From contig JBHLJZ010000001.1 of NCBI GenBank assembly GCA_048887165.1, forward strand, positions 62,001 to 126,000: a DNA stretch of 64,000 nucleotides, written 5' to 3'. Shown one piece after another: positions 36,729-46,328 of the stretch. The DNA comes from SOKP01 sp048887165 (GTDB lineage: Archaea; Asgardarchaeota; Lokiarchaeia; Sigyniarchaeales; SOKP01). The translations under genes were made by a program, and so were the position numbers. The stretch's first letter is position 1, and every line of letters starts with the position of its first letter. The notes beneath the pieces were generated by a model. The model made no database searches. It saw nothing but the letters and a program-made list of their open reading frames with translations, and was not told the DNA's origin.

Positions 36729-37289
36729 TTATATAGCGGTCCAATAAACAGACCTACCTTTTTTACTTGTACGTTTGACTTTTTGAGAGCTTTCTAAATC
36801 CGACATAACTTTCCATATTTGAGAATTATTTAATTTAAAGTACTTCCTTAATTCAGGTGTAGACATTTCAGTTCCATTTAATAAATTAATTATAAGTCTT
36901 TTGATTTCTTCAATTGTATCATCATCAGAGACTTCTGGTTTGTCACTCTCTTCTTCAAAAGTTTCCATCTCATCTATTATTCTAAAAGCTACTCTATTTA
37001 ATTGTTTAATATTATTTTCTATTCCTGTTGGCTTCATAAATAAGCAGCATAATTCTAGATCTTTTGGAAAAGCTACAATATAGAAATTATCATACAAAAT
37101 TGCTCTTGGTTTTTTACCTGCATTTCCACCTCTAAAGGCAAGATAAAAATTCATGGCAAAATCATCAAGACTTAATAGTCTTTTAGCATTGTTGTATTCT
37201 TTTTTCCATTTTAAAAATGGGCCATCAATCATATCGAATCCTATAAGGGCTGCTCCAAAAAGTTCATTTTCATTGAAGTTCAATTTCAT
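36729..37289 (-). CDS. Longin/roadblock-like protein with C-terminal winged helix
   Basis: A 186-residue protein. Residues 1-110 form an alpha-beta domain with GAALIGFDMIDGPFLKWKKEY, a helix, FYLAFRGGN, PRAILYDNFYIVAFP and a long helix, the layout of longin or roadblock-like modules. After an acidic linker, residues about 125-186 look like a winged helix (TPELRKYFKLNNSQIWKVM and SKKGRSVYW). It begins inside the end of the GTPase gene (20-base overlap), with a strong GGAGG site four bases before the ATG. Such modules often act as partners or regulators of Arf/Rag-like GTPases, so a complex with the upstream product is likely. Confidence 0.55.
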   Translation of the reverse strand: MKLNFNENELFGAALIGFDMIDGPFLKWKKEYNNAKRLLSLDDFAMNFYLAFRGGNAGKKPRAILYDNFYIVAFPKDLELCCLFMKPTGIENNIKQLNRVAFRIIDEMETFEEESDKPEVSDDDTIEEIKRLIINLLNGTEMSTPELRKYFKLNNSQIWKVMSDLESSQKVKRTSKKGRSVYWTAI

Positions 37290-37809
37290 TTAACCTCCTT
37301 TTTATTAGAATTTGTTGAAGTTCTTTTCTTATGATATCCATCAATTTTGACCGTTCTCTCGGATTTATTGCAGTTAATCCATATGTTTTTATTTGGAGGA
37401 TATCTTCAACTCTTTTTGGTTCCATACGTCCATCATTTCTTATTAAATCCTGCTTATTTGCAATAGCAATTATGGGACAATCTTTCTCTACAAAGTGAGT
37501 AGCATAATTAATTAATTCCCGAGATCTCAATACATTTCGTGGAGTAGAATCAGTTACAATAAATACTATATCAGAACCAACTAAATGATCTTTACTACAA
37601 GATTTAAGATATGCTCCTTGTCCAGCAAAATCCCACACTTTTAAAGTATAACTGTCAAACTTAACTGTTTTCAGATCAAAGCCATGTGTTGGTAGATATA
37701 TGCGATCTATCGTATTTTTAGAAAGTAATTTCATCATAGTTGTTTTTCCTACAGCAGGTTGACCGATAATTGAAATTTTTACTAATTTGTTTAATTCAGA
37801 ACTCAACAT
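37270..37809 (-). CDS. Arf/Ras-like small GTPase
   Basis: A 179-residue eukaryote-like small GTPase. All G motifs are present: G1 GQPAVGKT (16-23), G2 Thr 41 in LPTHGFD, G3 WDFAGQ (59-64) with catalytic Gln 64, G4 NKQD (118-121) and G5 TAI (146-148). The Trp in WDxxGQ and the P-T-x-G switch 1 place it nearer Arf/Arl/Rag-type proteins than classic Ras. There is no N-terminal Gly for myristoylation and no C-terminal Cys for prenylation, so it probably relies on a partner for location. The partner gene overlaps its end. Confidence 0.88.
   Translation of the reverse strand: MLSSELNKLVKISIIGQPAVGKTTMMKLLSKNTIDRIYLPTHGFDLKTVKFDSYTLKVWDFAGQGAYLKSCSKDHLVGSDIVFIVTDSTPRNVLRSRELINYATHFVEKDCPIIAIANKQDLIRNDGRMEPKRVEDILQIKTYGLTAINPRERSKLMDIIRKELQQILIKRRLNEIELQ
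37294..37298 (-). promoter_or_regulatory. Strong Shine-Dalgarno site inside the GTPase gene
   Basis: GGAGG on the minus strand, within the last codons of the GTPase and four bases before the ATG at 37289. It indicates coupled translation of the two proteins. Confidence 0.6.
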
Positions 37810-37987
37810 ATTTTATTCCAAATTTCTGATATTTTCAAAAATGATTTTAAAAGAAAAAGAGGAGTTAAATTATATGAATCTCGATAATATCGTCATATTA
37901 TAGAAATAATCTATTTAATTGTAAAACCAAAGGAATTAATTATTCTAACTTCAAACATTATATGTAATATATTTCCTTATGAATGTA

Positions 37988-39907
37988 TCAAAATGCATTA
38001 AAAATGTCTGTTATTTGAATGTTATAGTAGAATAATAATAAAATTAATGAGAAAAAGGTTGGAAGAATTAAACTTAGAGTTAACAGTCTTTGGGATACTT
38101 TTAAACATTCTTGTATTGTATTCATGATAGTATCAAAATATTTTGGATCGCCCCAAATTCTAATTTTATCGAGAGTAGAGTCATAATAATAAAATTCTAC
38201 CTCTTCATAATGATTTTCTGCTTCTTTGATTAGTTTTTCAAGTTTTTTTAAGATTTTTTCAAGTTTAATTTTATCTCCTATTGGTGAATATCCCCTTCGA
38301 GTGAATTGCCTTGCGACAGTATGAGAATCGGATGTTGTTATTTCTCCCCTCTCTATACCTCTATTTTGAAGAAGATTCAAAATATAAGATCTTATATCTA
38401 CATAAGCATTATTTCCATCAAAATGAATAAAAGCTGTCTTTTGATTGGTGACAGAATTCTTAAAAAGATGAACAACCATCCCTCCAGCACCAATCCCGTC
38501 TTTCTCAGAGAATTCTTTCAAATTATCTCTTGCTACTCCGTAAGATATTATATTTTTTTGGCGATCTTCATCGTTATTACTTGATTTCAGAAAATTTTTT
38601 GCTACATTAATAAGATCTCTTCCTTCTATTGAATCTTTTTTAATTAGTATTTCGTCTCCTATTATAGAATTATGTGAATCTATTATTATAACATCTTTAT
38701 AACCATTAGAAATTGCAATTTCTCTAATTTCTTTCCCAATTTGATATTGTATATCGTCTGAGGGAAGGGGATGTCGTGTTAGAAATATAATAGCAACATT
38801 ATCGATATCCGTACCAATCAATTTAGCGGAGTTAGACATTTTTCGTGTAACATCTTTGATTTCATAAATCCATTCCTTATCAATAACATTATTCTCTATT
38901 TTACTAACATCTTCTTTTATCCTATTTATAACTTTATCAAATTCTTTACGAGTGGTGAGATTTTGACTGTGATCATTTGTTGTATGATAAACTGTAATTC
39001 CTGGAATGTAATTAAACATTTTGTAAATTTGAGCTGGTAAATCAGATGAACCACACGTTTTAAAAGGTCCAAAATGAAGATGAGGAATCACAAATAGACC
39101 TTTAAGTTTTTTCGATTTGGACCCTCGTATTGCTAGATATTGAATTTTAATTTCAGATTCAATCCCTATTGTGTCAAAAAGCTCCTCAATTAAATTATCA
39201 TTACCTTCGGTCATCATTGAAAGAACAAATGCTCGAATAAATGGATATCCTCCAATTCCAGTTAATTCCTTATAAATATTACTTACTTGGGACATTTCTC
39301 TTGCATATGGAATTGCAAATATAAATGCGGATGTACAAAAAAAAATTATAGCTCTAATAAAAAATAAAAATGATATTTGAGCAGTAAAAATACTATACAG
39401 AAGAATAACTGTTACTGGTTGAGCTAAAGCTAATATTAAATTGCCATACTTCCCTACTGTAGTGAAGGAAAAATATATAACATAAGCTAAAATATAGGAG
39501 ACTATTGTTCCCAAAATGAAAAAAACCTCCTGAAATGTAATATTTCTTACGAAAATTACTAAAACTTGTCCTATAAGAAATGAACCACCAATTATTAAAC
39601 TAAAAAAAGAATTCATTTGAATTGCCCATCCCCTTGGTGGTGGACCTACTATTGGAGATTTTTCCGAATAAAAAAAAACAGATATAAGTGTACCAACTCC
39701 AGAAGTTATTAAAAAAATAAGAAACAAAATTAAAAAGTAAAAAATATTTAGAATTCCCGTATAAATAAGATTAAGGATCATAGACAAAAACCCTATCAAA
39801 GCAGGAATAATAATTAAGAGAGAGTAAGCTAACCGTTTCGTTGAGAAATAATCCATATAGGAAATAATTCCTGGTATCTGACGAGAAGGTGGCTTTTGAG
39901 AAAACAT
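37988..39907 (-). CDS. DUF2070 archaeal membrane protein
   Basis: A 639-residue protein of the archaeal DUF2070 family. About six or seven membrane segments fill residues 25-200, a large soluble domain follows, and one membrane segment ends the chain. Conserved-looking parts of the soluble domain are LFVIPHLHFGPFKTCGSSDLP and TVYHTTNDHSQNLTTR, rich in His and Asp, then DSHNS and GIGAGGMVVHLF. The His-rich motifs suggest a metal site and hydrolytic activity, but the family has no proven function. The gene stands alone, with 178 bases of AT-rich space to the GTPase operon. Confidence 0.75.
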   Translation of the reverse strand: MFSQKPPSRQIPGIISYMDYFSTKRLAYSLLIIIPALIGFLSMILNLIYTGILNIFYFLILFLIFLITSGVGTLISVFFYSEKSPIVGPPPRGWAIQMNSFFSLIIGGSFLIGQVLVIFVRNITFQEVFFILGTIVSYILAYVIYFSFTTVGKYGNLILALAQPVTVILLYSIFTAQISFLFFIRAIIFFCTSAFIFAIPYAREMSQVSNIYKELTGIGGYPFIRAFVLSMMTEGNDNLIEELFDTIGIESEIKIQYLAIRGSKSKKLKGLFVIPHLHFGPFKTCGSSDLPAQIYKMFNYIPGITVYHTTNDHSQNLTTRKEFDKVINRIKEDVSKIENNVIDKEWIYEIKDVTRKMSNSAKLIGTDIDNVAIIFLTRHPLPSDDIQYQIGKEIREIAISNGYKDVIIIDSHNSIIGDEILIKKDSIEGRDLINVAKNFLKSSNNDEDRQKNIISYGVARDNLKEFSEKDGIGAGGMVVHLFKNSVTNQKTAFIHFDGNNAYVDIRSYILNLLQNRGIERGEITTSDSHTVARQFTRRGYSPIGDKIKLEKILKKLEKLIKEAENHYEEVEFYYYDSTLDKIRIWGDPKYFDTIMNTIQECLKVSQRLLTLSLILPTFFSLILLLFYYNIQITDIFNAF

Positions 39908-40031
39908 TTCTATTATTTATAGAATTATGAATTATTAATTCTTCTTATACTAACTTTAATTTAATGAACGATTCCTTTAATTATATTTTTTATTTAACAA
40001 ATTATAAATAATTACAAAAATAATAAAAATT

Positions 40032-41036
40032 ATGTCTGATGATAATCAAACTTCAATAAGATTAGCAAATAAACGATATGGAGAAAATATATCAAATGGA
40101 TTTAGTTTATTTGGCAAATTATGGTCTTCCTTAATAATTCCTTTCGCATTATTCTTCATAATTTCACTTGTATTAAAAGTGTTCTTATTTACTGATATCA
40201 TATGGCAACTTGATGAACTAGGTTCAATGGTGGATATTATAGTTGAAAATTTTTATTCAGATCCTAATAGTGTCACTGAATTGGAGCTGAATTTAATGTT
40301 TCAATATTTAGTATTTAGCTTTGGTACTTTAATGCTCCAAAATATGATTGGGGCAATTTTTACTGTAATTGTAATAACTTTAGTTAGTACTTATGTTTTA
40401 AAAAAATATAATGGCGTTGAAACAAAGTTAATCCAAGAATTCAAAAATGGTATTAATAGAAAAATTTTATTGGTAATATTGATCCTGGGTATTTTAACTC
40501 CATTAGGTTTAATACTTTTATTTATTCCGAGTATTATTTTATTCGGTTATTATATTTTTTCGATTTATACTATTCATTTCACTGAGACTGAAAATTCAAT
40601 AAAAGAAGCTAGGAGATTATCTAAAGGGGCTTTTATGAAGATAATTGGAACATTCTTGCTAGTTGCTTTTTTGATAACAGTGGTTAATTTATTTTACCAA
40701 TTTATTGTAGATTATACTTTTCCTTTTGATGCTTCATGGTACAATCCTGCTACAAGAAATTACGGTATGATAATTATTTCTGAAATAATCTATAATATAA
40801 TGAATATTTTACTTGCACCTCTATTTATTTGCATATTAACGCCTTTATTTGCATCCTTAAAAGCTAAAAAAGATTTAGGAAATCTCTATTACATAAGTCC
40901 TAAATTAACATCACCCATTTCCGAAGGTGATGAACCGTCTGAGTCAGGATTGTATTGTCCTTTCTGTGGAAAGTATATGATGAAAAAATTGAGATTTTGT
41001 CCTCACTGTGGTGAGGGTTTAAATTTTGAGACCTAA
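40032..41036 (+). CDS. Membrane protein with C-terminal zinc ribbon
   Basis: A 334-residue protein with about six membrane segments (residues 28-285). Its helix pair near EARRLSKGAFMKIIGTFLL resembles the membrane domain of GPDPase-like/DUF7847 proteins. A short polar linker leads to a C-terminal zinc ribbon with four Cys in two C-P-x-C pairs (LYCPFCGKYMM and RFCPHCGEG). The same kind of tail ends the subtilase at 54.5 kb. Its 3' end overlaps the PAC2 gene start by eleven bases. Confidence 0.65.
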   Translation: MSDDNQTSIRLANKRYGENISNGFSLFGKLWSSLIIPFALFFIISLVLKVFLFTDIIWQLDELGSMVDIIVENFYSDPNSVTELELNLMFQYLVFSFGTLMLQNMIGAIFTVIVITLVSTYVLKKYNGVETKLIQEFKNGINRKILLVILILGILTPLGLILLFIPSIILFGYYIFSIYTIHFTETENSIKEARRLSKGAFMKIIGTFLLVAFLITVVNLFYQFIVDYTFPFDASWYNPATRNYGMIIISEIIYNIMNILLAPLFICILTPLFASLKAKKDLGNLYYISPKLTSPISEGDEPSESGLYCPFCGKYMMKKLRFCPHCGEGLNFET

Positions 41037-41847
41037 ATTGGGTGTGAAAACAATAGTGATAATAAGTATTGATAAAAATTTTGATTTGAATCCCGAAGAT
41101 TTGAATGATCCGATTGTATTAATTGGTTGGCCAGGTATTGCATTAGTCGCTAAAGTAGCAATAACATCTATAAAAGATTCGCTCAAAGCTGAGGAATTTT
41201 TATCAATTGAATGTTTTGATTTTCCCCCGAAATCAAACGTTGAGAAGGGTAATTTAGAAATACCGTCAGCTAAAGTTTATTATAAGGCAAAAAGTAATAG
41301 AAATAAAAATGATTTTTTTATTTTGACTGCTAATTATCAACCACAAACTCCAGAAGGTGTTTTTGCATTCTCTCAAAAGTTTTGTGAAGAAATGGATGCA
41401 ATAACTACTGGTAAAATTAAAATGTATGTTAGTACAGGTGCAATGGTATCTGATAGAGTGAGCGATATTCCTTATGTTCATGTTTGTGGAACAGATCCCG
41501 ATATTGTTGATTCATTTTTAAAGTATGATAACACTAAAATAATGGAAGGAGGAGTTATTGCAGGTGCAAATGGAATTTTACCTGCTTGGGCAGGTCAAAA
41601 AGGTTTTGCACCTGGTGTCTGTTTGCTAGCCGAGACAATACCACTTCCAATGATGACTTTAGATCCTCGTGCGTCTAAAGCTCTAGTGACTATATTAAAA
41701 GAATATTTCACAATCGACATGAACTTTGATGAATTAAATAAACAAATTGAAGAAATGGAAAAAGTAATTGATTCTTATAAAAAACAGGCAGAGCATTTTA
41801 TGAAGGGTGCTCGAGAAGATAGAGGACCCGATTCATACTTTAGATAA
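41026..41847 (+). CDS. PAC2-family protein (proteasome assembly chaperone-like)
   Basis: A 273-residue protein of the PAC2 family. Typical parts are DPIVLIGWPGIALVAKVAITSI near the start, a TANYQPQTPEG strand-loop, YVSTGAMVSD, and GGVIAGANGILPAWAGQKG. Archaeal PAC2 proteins are related to the eukaryotic chaperones of 20S proteasome assembly. The start is TTG at 41026 with GGTGAGG eight bases upstream inside the previous gene; GTG at 41044 or 41056 is possible too. Confidence 0.78.
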   Translation: MRPKLGVKTIVIISIDKNFDLNPEDLNDPIVLIGWPGIALVAKVAITSIKDSLKAEEFLSIECFDFPPKSNVEKGNLEIPSAKVYYKAKSNRNKNDFFILTANYQPQTPEGVFAFSQKFCEEMDAITTGKIKMYVSTGAMVSDRVSDIPYVHVCGTDPDIVDSFLKYDNTKIMEGGVIAGANGILPAWAGQKGFAPGVCLLAETIPLPMMTLDPRASKALVTILKEYFTIDMNFDELNKQIEEMEKVIDSYKKQAEHFMKGAREDRGPDSYFR

Positions 41848-42024
41848 GTTTACTTACTTTTTACTTATCCTTAAAAGCTTTATATTTCTTTATATAATTA
41901 CTCATTAGATGATATTTTATTAAAAAACACATTAAAAACTGTTATAAAAGTTAAGCATTTATATTGCTATCAATTTTTATACCTAATATATTTATAAATA
42001 AAACTCAAGTTAAATGAATGTAGA

Positions 42025-44037
42025 ATGAAATTCTTCAAATTATTTGAACCTTTGAAAATTAGAGACATAACTATATCAAATCGTATAGTTATGCCTGCTT
42101 TGAATCTCAATTATGCTAATAATGGCTTTATTACCCAAAAAATAATTGATTTTTACGTTGAAAGAGCAAAGGGTGGCGCCGCTATGCTTATTGTGGGTGG
42201 ATGTTATGTTGATCTTTATGCAAAAGGACATCCAATGATGATTTCTATAGAAAGTGATGAATATATACCAATGTTAACTGAACTAACTAAAGCTGTTCAT
42301 AATGCAAGGGATGATGTTAAAATTTGCTGCCAATTATACCATGGTGGAGCATATACTTACCCTCAAGTAATCGGAAAAGCACCTATTGCTCCCTCTGCTG
42401 TATATAGCAAATTTAGCAAGACAACACCTAGAGAAATGACGAATGAGGATATTAAAAATGAACAACAAGCATTTGCAGATGCAACAATTCGTGCTAAAAA
42501 GGCAGGTTTTGATGCAGTTGAGATTTGTGCTAATGCTGGATATTTAATGGATCAATTTATATCGCCATTGAAAAATAAAAGAACAGATGAATATGGTGGA
42601 GATCTTGAGAATCGCTTGAGATTTCCAATTGAAACAATTGAACTAATGAGATCAAGTGTAGAAGATTTTGTAATTGGCTATCGCATTTCAGGAGATGATT
42701 TTGTGCAAGGAAGTAATACTTATAAGGAAAAAGCAATAATAGCTGAAAATCTAGGGACTTATTTAGATTACTTTAATGTTACGGGTGGATGGCATGTAAC
42801 CAAAACACCTCAAACTACAATGGATGTTCCAGAAGGATGTTATACCTATTTGGCAGAAAATATTAAAAAACGTGTATCTATACCTGTTTTTGCCTCTAAT
42901 AGAATAAATAATCCTGAATTGGCAGAAAACGTATTAATGGCTGGTAAGGCAGATGCTGTTTGTATGGGTAGAACTCTTATAGCTGATCCGTATTTACCAA
43001 TGAAGACAAAAAGAGGGGAATTAAGAGATATAATGACCTGTATCGGTTGCAATCAAGGATGTTTTGATAGCATTTTTAAATTGTCATCTGTATCATGCTT
43101 AAGAAATGCTCGAGCTGGAAATGAGGCAAAAACTGAATTAAAACCAATTGAAAAAAAGAAAAAAGTTATGGTTATTGGTTCTGGACCTGGTGGTTTGGAA
43201 ACGGCACGAGTAGCAGCAATGAGAGGGCATGAAGTACATATTTTTGAAAAAGAAGATAAAATTGGCGGACTTCTTAATCTAATTTGGGTCCCACCAGGTA
43301 GAAGTGAATTTAAAAGAATGATTGAAAATTATACTTATTGGATTCAGAAGTATGGTATAATCGTACACTTACAAGAGGAGGTTAATCTTGATAAAGTTAA
43401 AGAATTTAATCCTGACGTTGTATTTGTTGCAACTGGTTCCAAACCCATTTTACCGTCAATTCCAGGGATTGATCGAGAAAATGTGTATTGGGCTAATCTT
43501 GTATTTAGTGGAGATGCTCCCATCGGTAAAAATAATGTTATAATAGGTGGTGGAGCTACAGGGATTGAATTAGCAATTTATTTAGCTAAATATGGTTCAT
43601 TAAGTCGTGAAGCCTTTGATTTTCTTACATATTATAAAGCTTTAGAGCCTGATATTGCGTTAAATATGCTTCATGGGTCAAGAAATAAAGTGATTGTTTT
43701 AGAACAGTTACCTAAGCTCGGATCTGCATTAGGAAAAACCACAAAATGGGTTTTACTTGATAAGTGTGATGCTCTTGGAGTAAAATTAATCACTGGAGTA
43801 AAAATTACTGAAATTGGAGAAAATTATGTAAATTATACTGACGCTATGGATAAAGAACAAGTTATTAATAATGTTGATATGATTTTTTACGCCACTGGAG
43901 TTGAACCAAATGACACTTTATATAAAGCGATTAAAGAGTCAACTTCTATTCAAGTAGAAAAAGTAGGTGATGCGGTGAAGCCAGAAACAGTCATGGAAGC
44001 CGTTGCTAGAGGTTATAAACTTGGTAATCGTATCTAA
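42025..44037 (+). CDS. Old-yellow-enzyme/2,4-dienoyl-CoA reductase-like flavoprotein
   Basis: A 670-residue multidomain oxidoreductase. The N-terminal FMN TIM barrel (residues 1-330) has FKLFEPLKIRDITISNRIVMPAL-type opening and YHGG with the substrate His. A 4Fe-4S cluster is bound by Cys 339, 342, 346 and 358. Then come an FAD site (VIGSGPGGLETA, about 380) and an NAD(P) site (IIGGGATGIELA, about 504). This is the arrangement of bacterial 2,4-dienoyl-CoA reductase and trimethylamine dehydrogenase. A role in unsaturated acyl-CoA reduction fits the other acyl-CoA enzymes nearby, but other enones are possible. Confidence 0.87.
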   Translation: MKFFKLFEPLKIRDITISNRIVMPALNLNYANNGFITQKIIDFYVERAKGGAAMLIVGGCYVDLYAKGHPMMISIESDEYIPMLTELTKAVHNARDDVKICCQLYHGGAYTYPQVIGKAPIAPSAVYSKFSKTTPREMTNEDIKNEQQAFADATIRAKKAGFDAVEICANAGYLMDQFISPLKNKRTDEYGGDLENRLRFPIETIELMRSSVEDFVIGYRISGDDFVQGSNTYKEKAIIAENLGTYLDYFNVTGGWHVTKTPQTTMDVPEGCYTYLAENIKKRVSIPVFASNRINNPELAENVLMAGKADAVCMGRTLIADPYLPMKTKRGELRDIMTCIGCNQGCFDSIFKLSSVSCLRNARAGNEAKTELKPIEKKKKVMVIGSGPGGLETARVAAMRGHEVHIFEKEDKIGGLLNLIWVPPGRSEFKRMIENYTYWIQKYGIIVHLQEEVNLDKVKEFNPDVVFVATGSKPILPSIPGIDRENVYWANLVFSGDAPIGKNNVIIGGGATGIELAIYLAKYGSLSREAFDFLTYYKALEPDIALNMLHGSRNKVIVLEQLPKLGSALGKTTKWVLLDKCDALGVKLITGVKITEIGENYVNYTDAMDKEQVINNVDMIFYATGVEPNDTLYKAIKESTSIQVEKVGDAVKPETVMEAVARGYKLGNRI

Positions 44038-44091
44038 TAATACTTTTCAATTTTTTTAAAATATTTTTATGTTTAAATCATTATATTATAT

Positions 44092-45081
44092 TTGATAAAA
44101 TTGCATAAACCCAATGGATTTGAAACTAACGATAAAATAAAAAGTAAAATATCTTCAAATTTAGAAGGAATTAACGAGCAATCTCGGAATTATATAAAAG
44201 ATATTGTCATTCTCGTTAATAAAGAAATTGGTGTAAATAAAATTTTATCAATTCTTCTATTTGGAAGCCAAAGATCCAACCAAGAGAGTACTATAATTTC
44301 CGACTGCGATCTTCTTTTCATTTTTAAAAATCGAGTATCAAGTAGACATATTAAAGAGATAGAAAAATATTTTATAGCATTAGAGATTAAGCATAATTTC
44401 AGAGAGTCGAACTCTAATCTTGTTTACAATATTTTAAGTGTTATCCAGCAATCAACTGGAATGTTTGTAAGCCATTTTTTAACAAAAGAAAAGTTTTGGG
44501 AACAAGCAGTTTTTCATAAAATTTTTCAAGTAAATAAGGTATTTTCCACTATATTTGCCCCTCGAAATATAGTATTGGGTAATGTAATTGAAAACAGTAC
44601 TGTTTTATATGGAGAAGATTTGAGAGATAAAATCAAACCTAAAATTAGAATTTCTATGTTAGAAATGTTTAGAAGTACAGTTATGAACATTTTTATCTCT
44701 TTTTTTGCTTTATTCTTAGCTCCATTTAAAAAGCTCAAATCTATTAAATATCAATTAGAAGCATTGAAATGGACACTAAGATCTTCAAATTATTATTGTT
44801 TTAGAGATTCAGAACTCTTGAGTAAAATAATTGAACGATTTGTTTCTCTTGAGAAAGAAAAAAACCAGGCAAAAGCCCAGCAATTCTTTTCAAAATTCAT
44901 TAAATTACGCAAAGAGCCATCAAATGACTTAACTTTCATGTTCCGTAATCCTATTAGAATAATGAAAATTCATGTGAAAGCCATTATTTATAAAAAAATG
45001 GTTAAAGGAAAAAAGTTCAAAATCCCTCAAAAATACAAAGAACCCATAATCCCTCCACGTACTTTCCCTATTCAATTTTAA
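44092..45081 (+). CDS. Nucleotidyltransferase-fold protein
   Basis: A 329-residue protein. Residues about 50-85 hold a Pol-beta-like nucleotidyltransferase motif: SILLFGSQRSNQESTI followed by SDCDLLFIF, that is G-S-x-x ... D-x-D. The rest is mainly helical and basic, ending in a Pro-rich IPPRTFPI tail. It may be a stand-alone nucleotidyltransferase of the MNT type, but the partner HEPN gene is not evident. The next gene is helical but 134 bases away. The start is TTG at 44092 or 44101. Confidence 0.6.
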   Translation: MIKLHKPNGFETNDKIKSKISSNLEGINEQSRNYIKDIVILVNKEIGVNKILSILLFGSQRSNQESTIISDCDLLFIFKNRVSSRHIKEIEKYFIALEIKHNFRESNSNLVYNILSVIQQSTGMFVSHFLTKEKFWEQAVFHKIFQVNKVFSTIFAPRNIVLGNVIENSTVLYGEDLRDKIKPKIRISMLEMFRSTVMNIFISFFALFLAPFKKLKSIKYQLEALKWTLRSSNYYCFRDSELLSKIIERFVSLEKEKNQAKAQQFFSKFIKLRKEPSNDLTFMFRNPIRIMKIHVKAIIYKKMVKGKKFKIPQKYKEPIIPPRTFPIQF

Positions 45082-45221
45082 ACTTTTGATGATGTCCTAA
45101 TTTCAAAAAACTAAATATAAAAATTTATTAGTCATTTTAGAATTCTATTAATAGTAGATTTTTAAATGATTAAATTTATTTAATAATATTATCTATTACT
45201 AAAATTAAATAAATCTTGAAA

Positions 45222-45779
45222 ATGGAAAGCAACGATATTGATATTAGGGAATTGTTTCTTGACATTTTGGCGATATTGAAGTTCGAGCTTAAATTTTATA
45301 AGGATAAAGAGAGCCCTATGTTTGAAAGGATAGTCAAAACGCGAGTATTTCAGCAAAAACTCCAGAAATTAAAGGATTTCATTAATAAATATTTTGAGAT
45401 TATGTATAGAGACGAAGAGAGTCCAATCAATCAAGCTGCTTTACGAACTCAATTAGATAATATAGCTCGAATTACAAATTATTACAATGATCTTTCTGGC
45501 TTTTATAAGGATCATACTAAAACTCTAATCACCAAAGAAAAGCTACATAGTCTAGTAGAATATTCCCATATTGAAATTCTATTTTTGGTGTTTACTAATA
45601 TTCTTGACTGGGAGCATTATAAAAGTAGCTTGATATTTCCACACGATAAAAGTAAAGAGAAGCTTTTAAAAGAGTTTCTAAACAAGTTAGCAAGTTCTGA
45701 CATAAAGGAAATTGAGGATTTAATAGACCTTGAACAAAGTATTGACACTTTTGTAGAAAGCATAGAAGTTGAACTTTAA
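45222..45779 (+). CDS. All-helical hypothetical protein
   Basis: About 185 residues from the ATG (a TTG at 45216 adds two). The composition predicts an all-alpha protein without membrane segments. It has paired hydrophobic/charged helices such as FLDILAILKFELKFYKD and a C-terminal acidic helix (IEDLIDLEQSIDTFVESIEVEL). No motif was recognised. Confidence 0.5.
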   Translation: MESNDIDIRELFLDILAILKFELKFYKDKESPMFERIVKTRVFQQKLQKLKDFINKYFEIMYRDEESPINQAALRTQLDNIARITNYYNDLSGFYKDHTKTLITKEKLHSLVEYSHIEILFLVFTNILDWEHYKSSLIFPHDKSKEKLLKEFLNKLASSDIKEIEDLIDLEQSIDTFVESIEVEL

Positions 45780-46029
45780 TTTCATCTTTCTTAACTTTTT
45801 CAACTAATATTTTGTTTTAAAGATAATCTAGTCTTGTTTTCATAAAGATCCTATGAAAAAATTAAAATTAACTTGGAATTTCATCAAAATCGTGTGAAAA
45901 ATAACCAAAAACATTTTTATATTTAGACTTTCATGTGATACTTTGAAGAGGAAAGAATTTTGAGTTAGTCTCAAGATTTAAGACGTTTTTAACTGATGAA
46001 ATTTAACCCGGTTAAAGGTAATTAAATAA

Positions 46030-46320
46030 ATGGATTGCATAGCTCAAATTTTACAATTTTATGAAAGGAAATTAAAGGATGAAAAGATTAATTCCCAAAT
46101 GAATAAAGTTTGGCTAAGTAATCTTCTTATTAAATTAATGATGAGCTTTAATGGAAAAGCAAATAGTATAGAACTTAGAAATTGCTTAATTCTATTAGTT
46201 AATTTATTCTCAGATCATGATAGTCTGGATCATTATAATGGTAAAGGGAAATGTTTAGCAGAACTCTCAGAAAATGAAAGAATAAAATTTAAAAAGACAT
46301 TGTTAAATGAATTTAATTAA
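46030..46320 (+). CDS. Small helical hypothetical protein
   Basis: A 96-residue helical protein beginning MDCIAQILQFYERKLKDEK. No motif known to me. The preceding 250 bases have no gene and contain a TATA-like ATTTTTATATTT near 45915 and a GGTAA close to the start, so it has its own promoter region. It is convergent with the MFS fusion gene, eight bases apart. Confidence 0.45.
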   Translation: MDCIAQILQFYERKLKDEKINSQMNKVWLSNLLIKLMMSFNGKANSIELRNCLILLVNLFSDHDSLDHYNGKGKCLAELSENERIKFKKTLLNEFN

Positions 46321-46328
46321 TTAAACTC

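Noticed and set aside
44092..45779. MNT-HEPN toxin-antitoxin pair
   Set aside because: The nucleotidyltransferase motif is followed by a helical gene, but the spacing is 134 bases and I see no R-x4-6-H motif of HEPN in the second protein.
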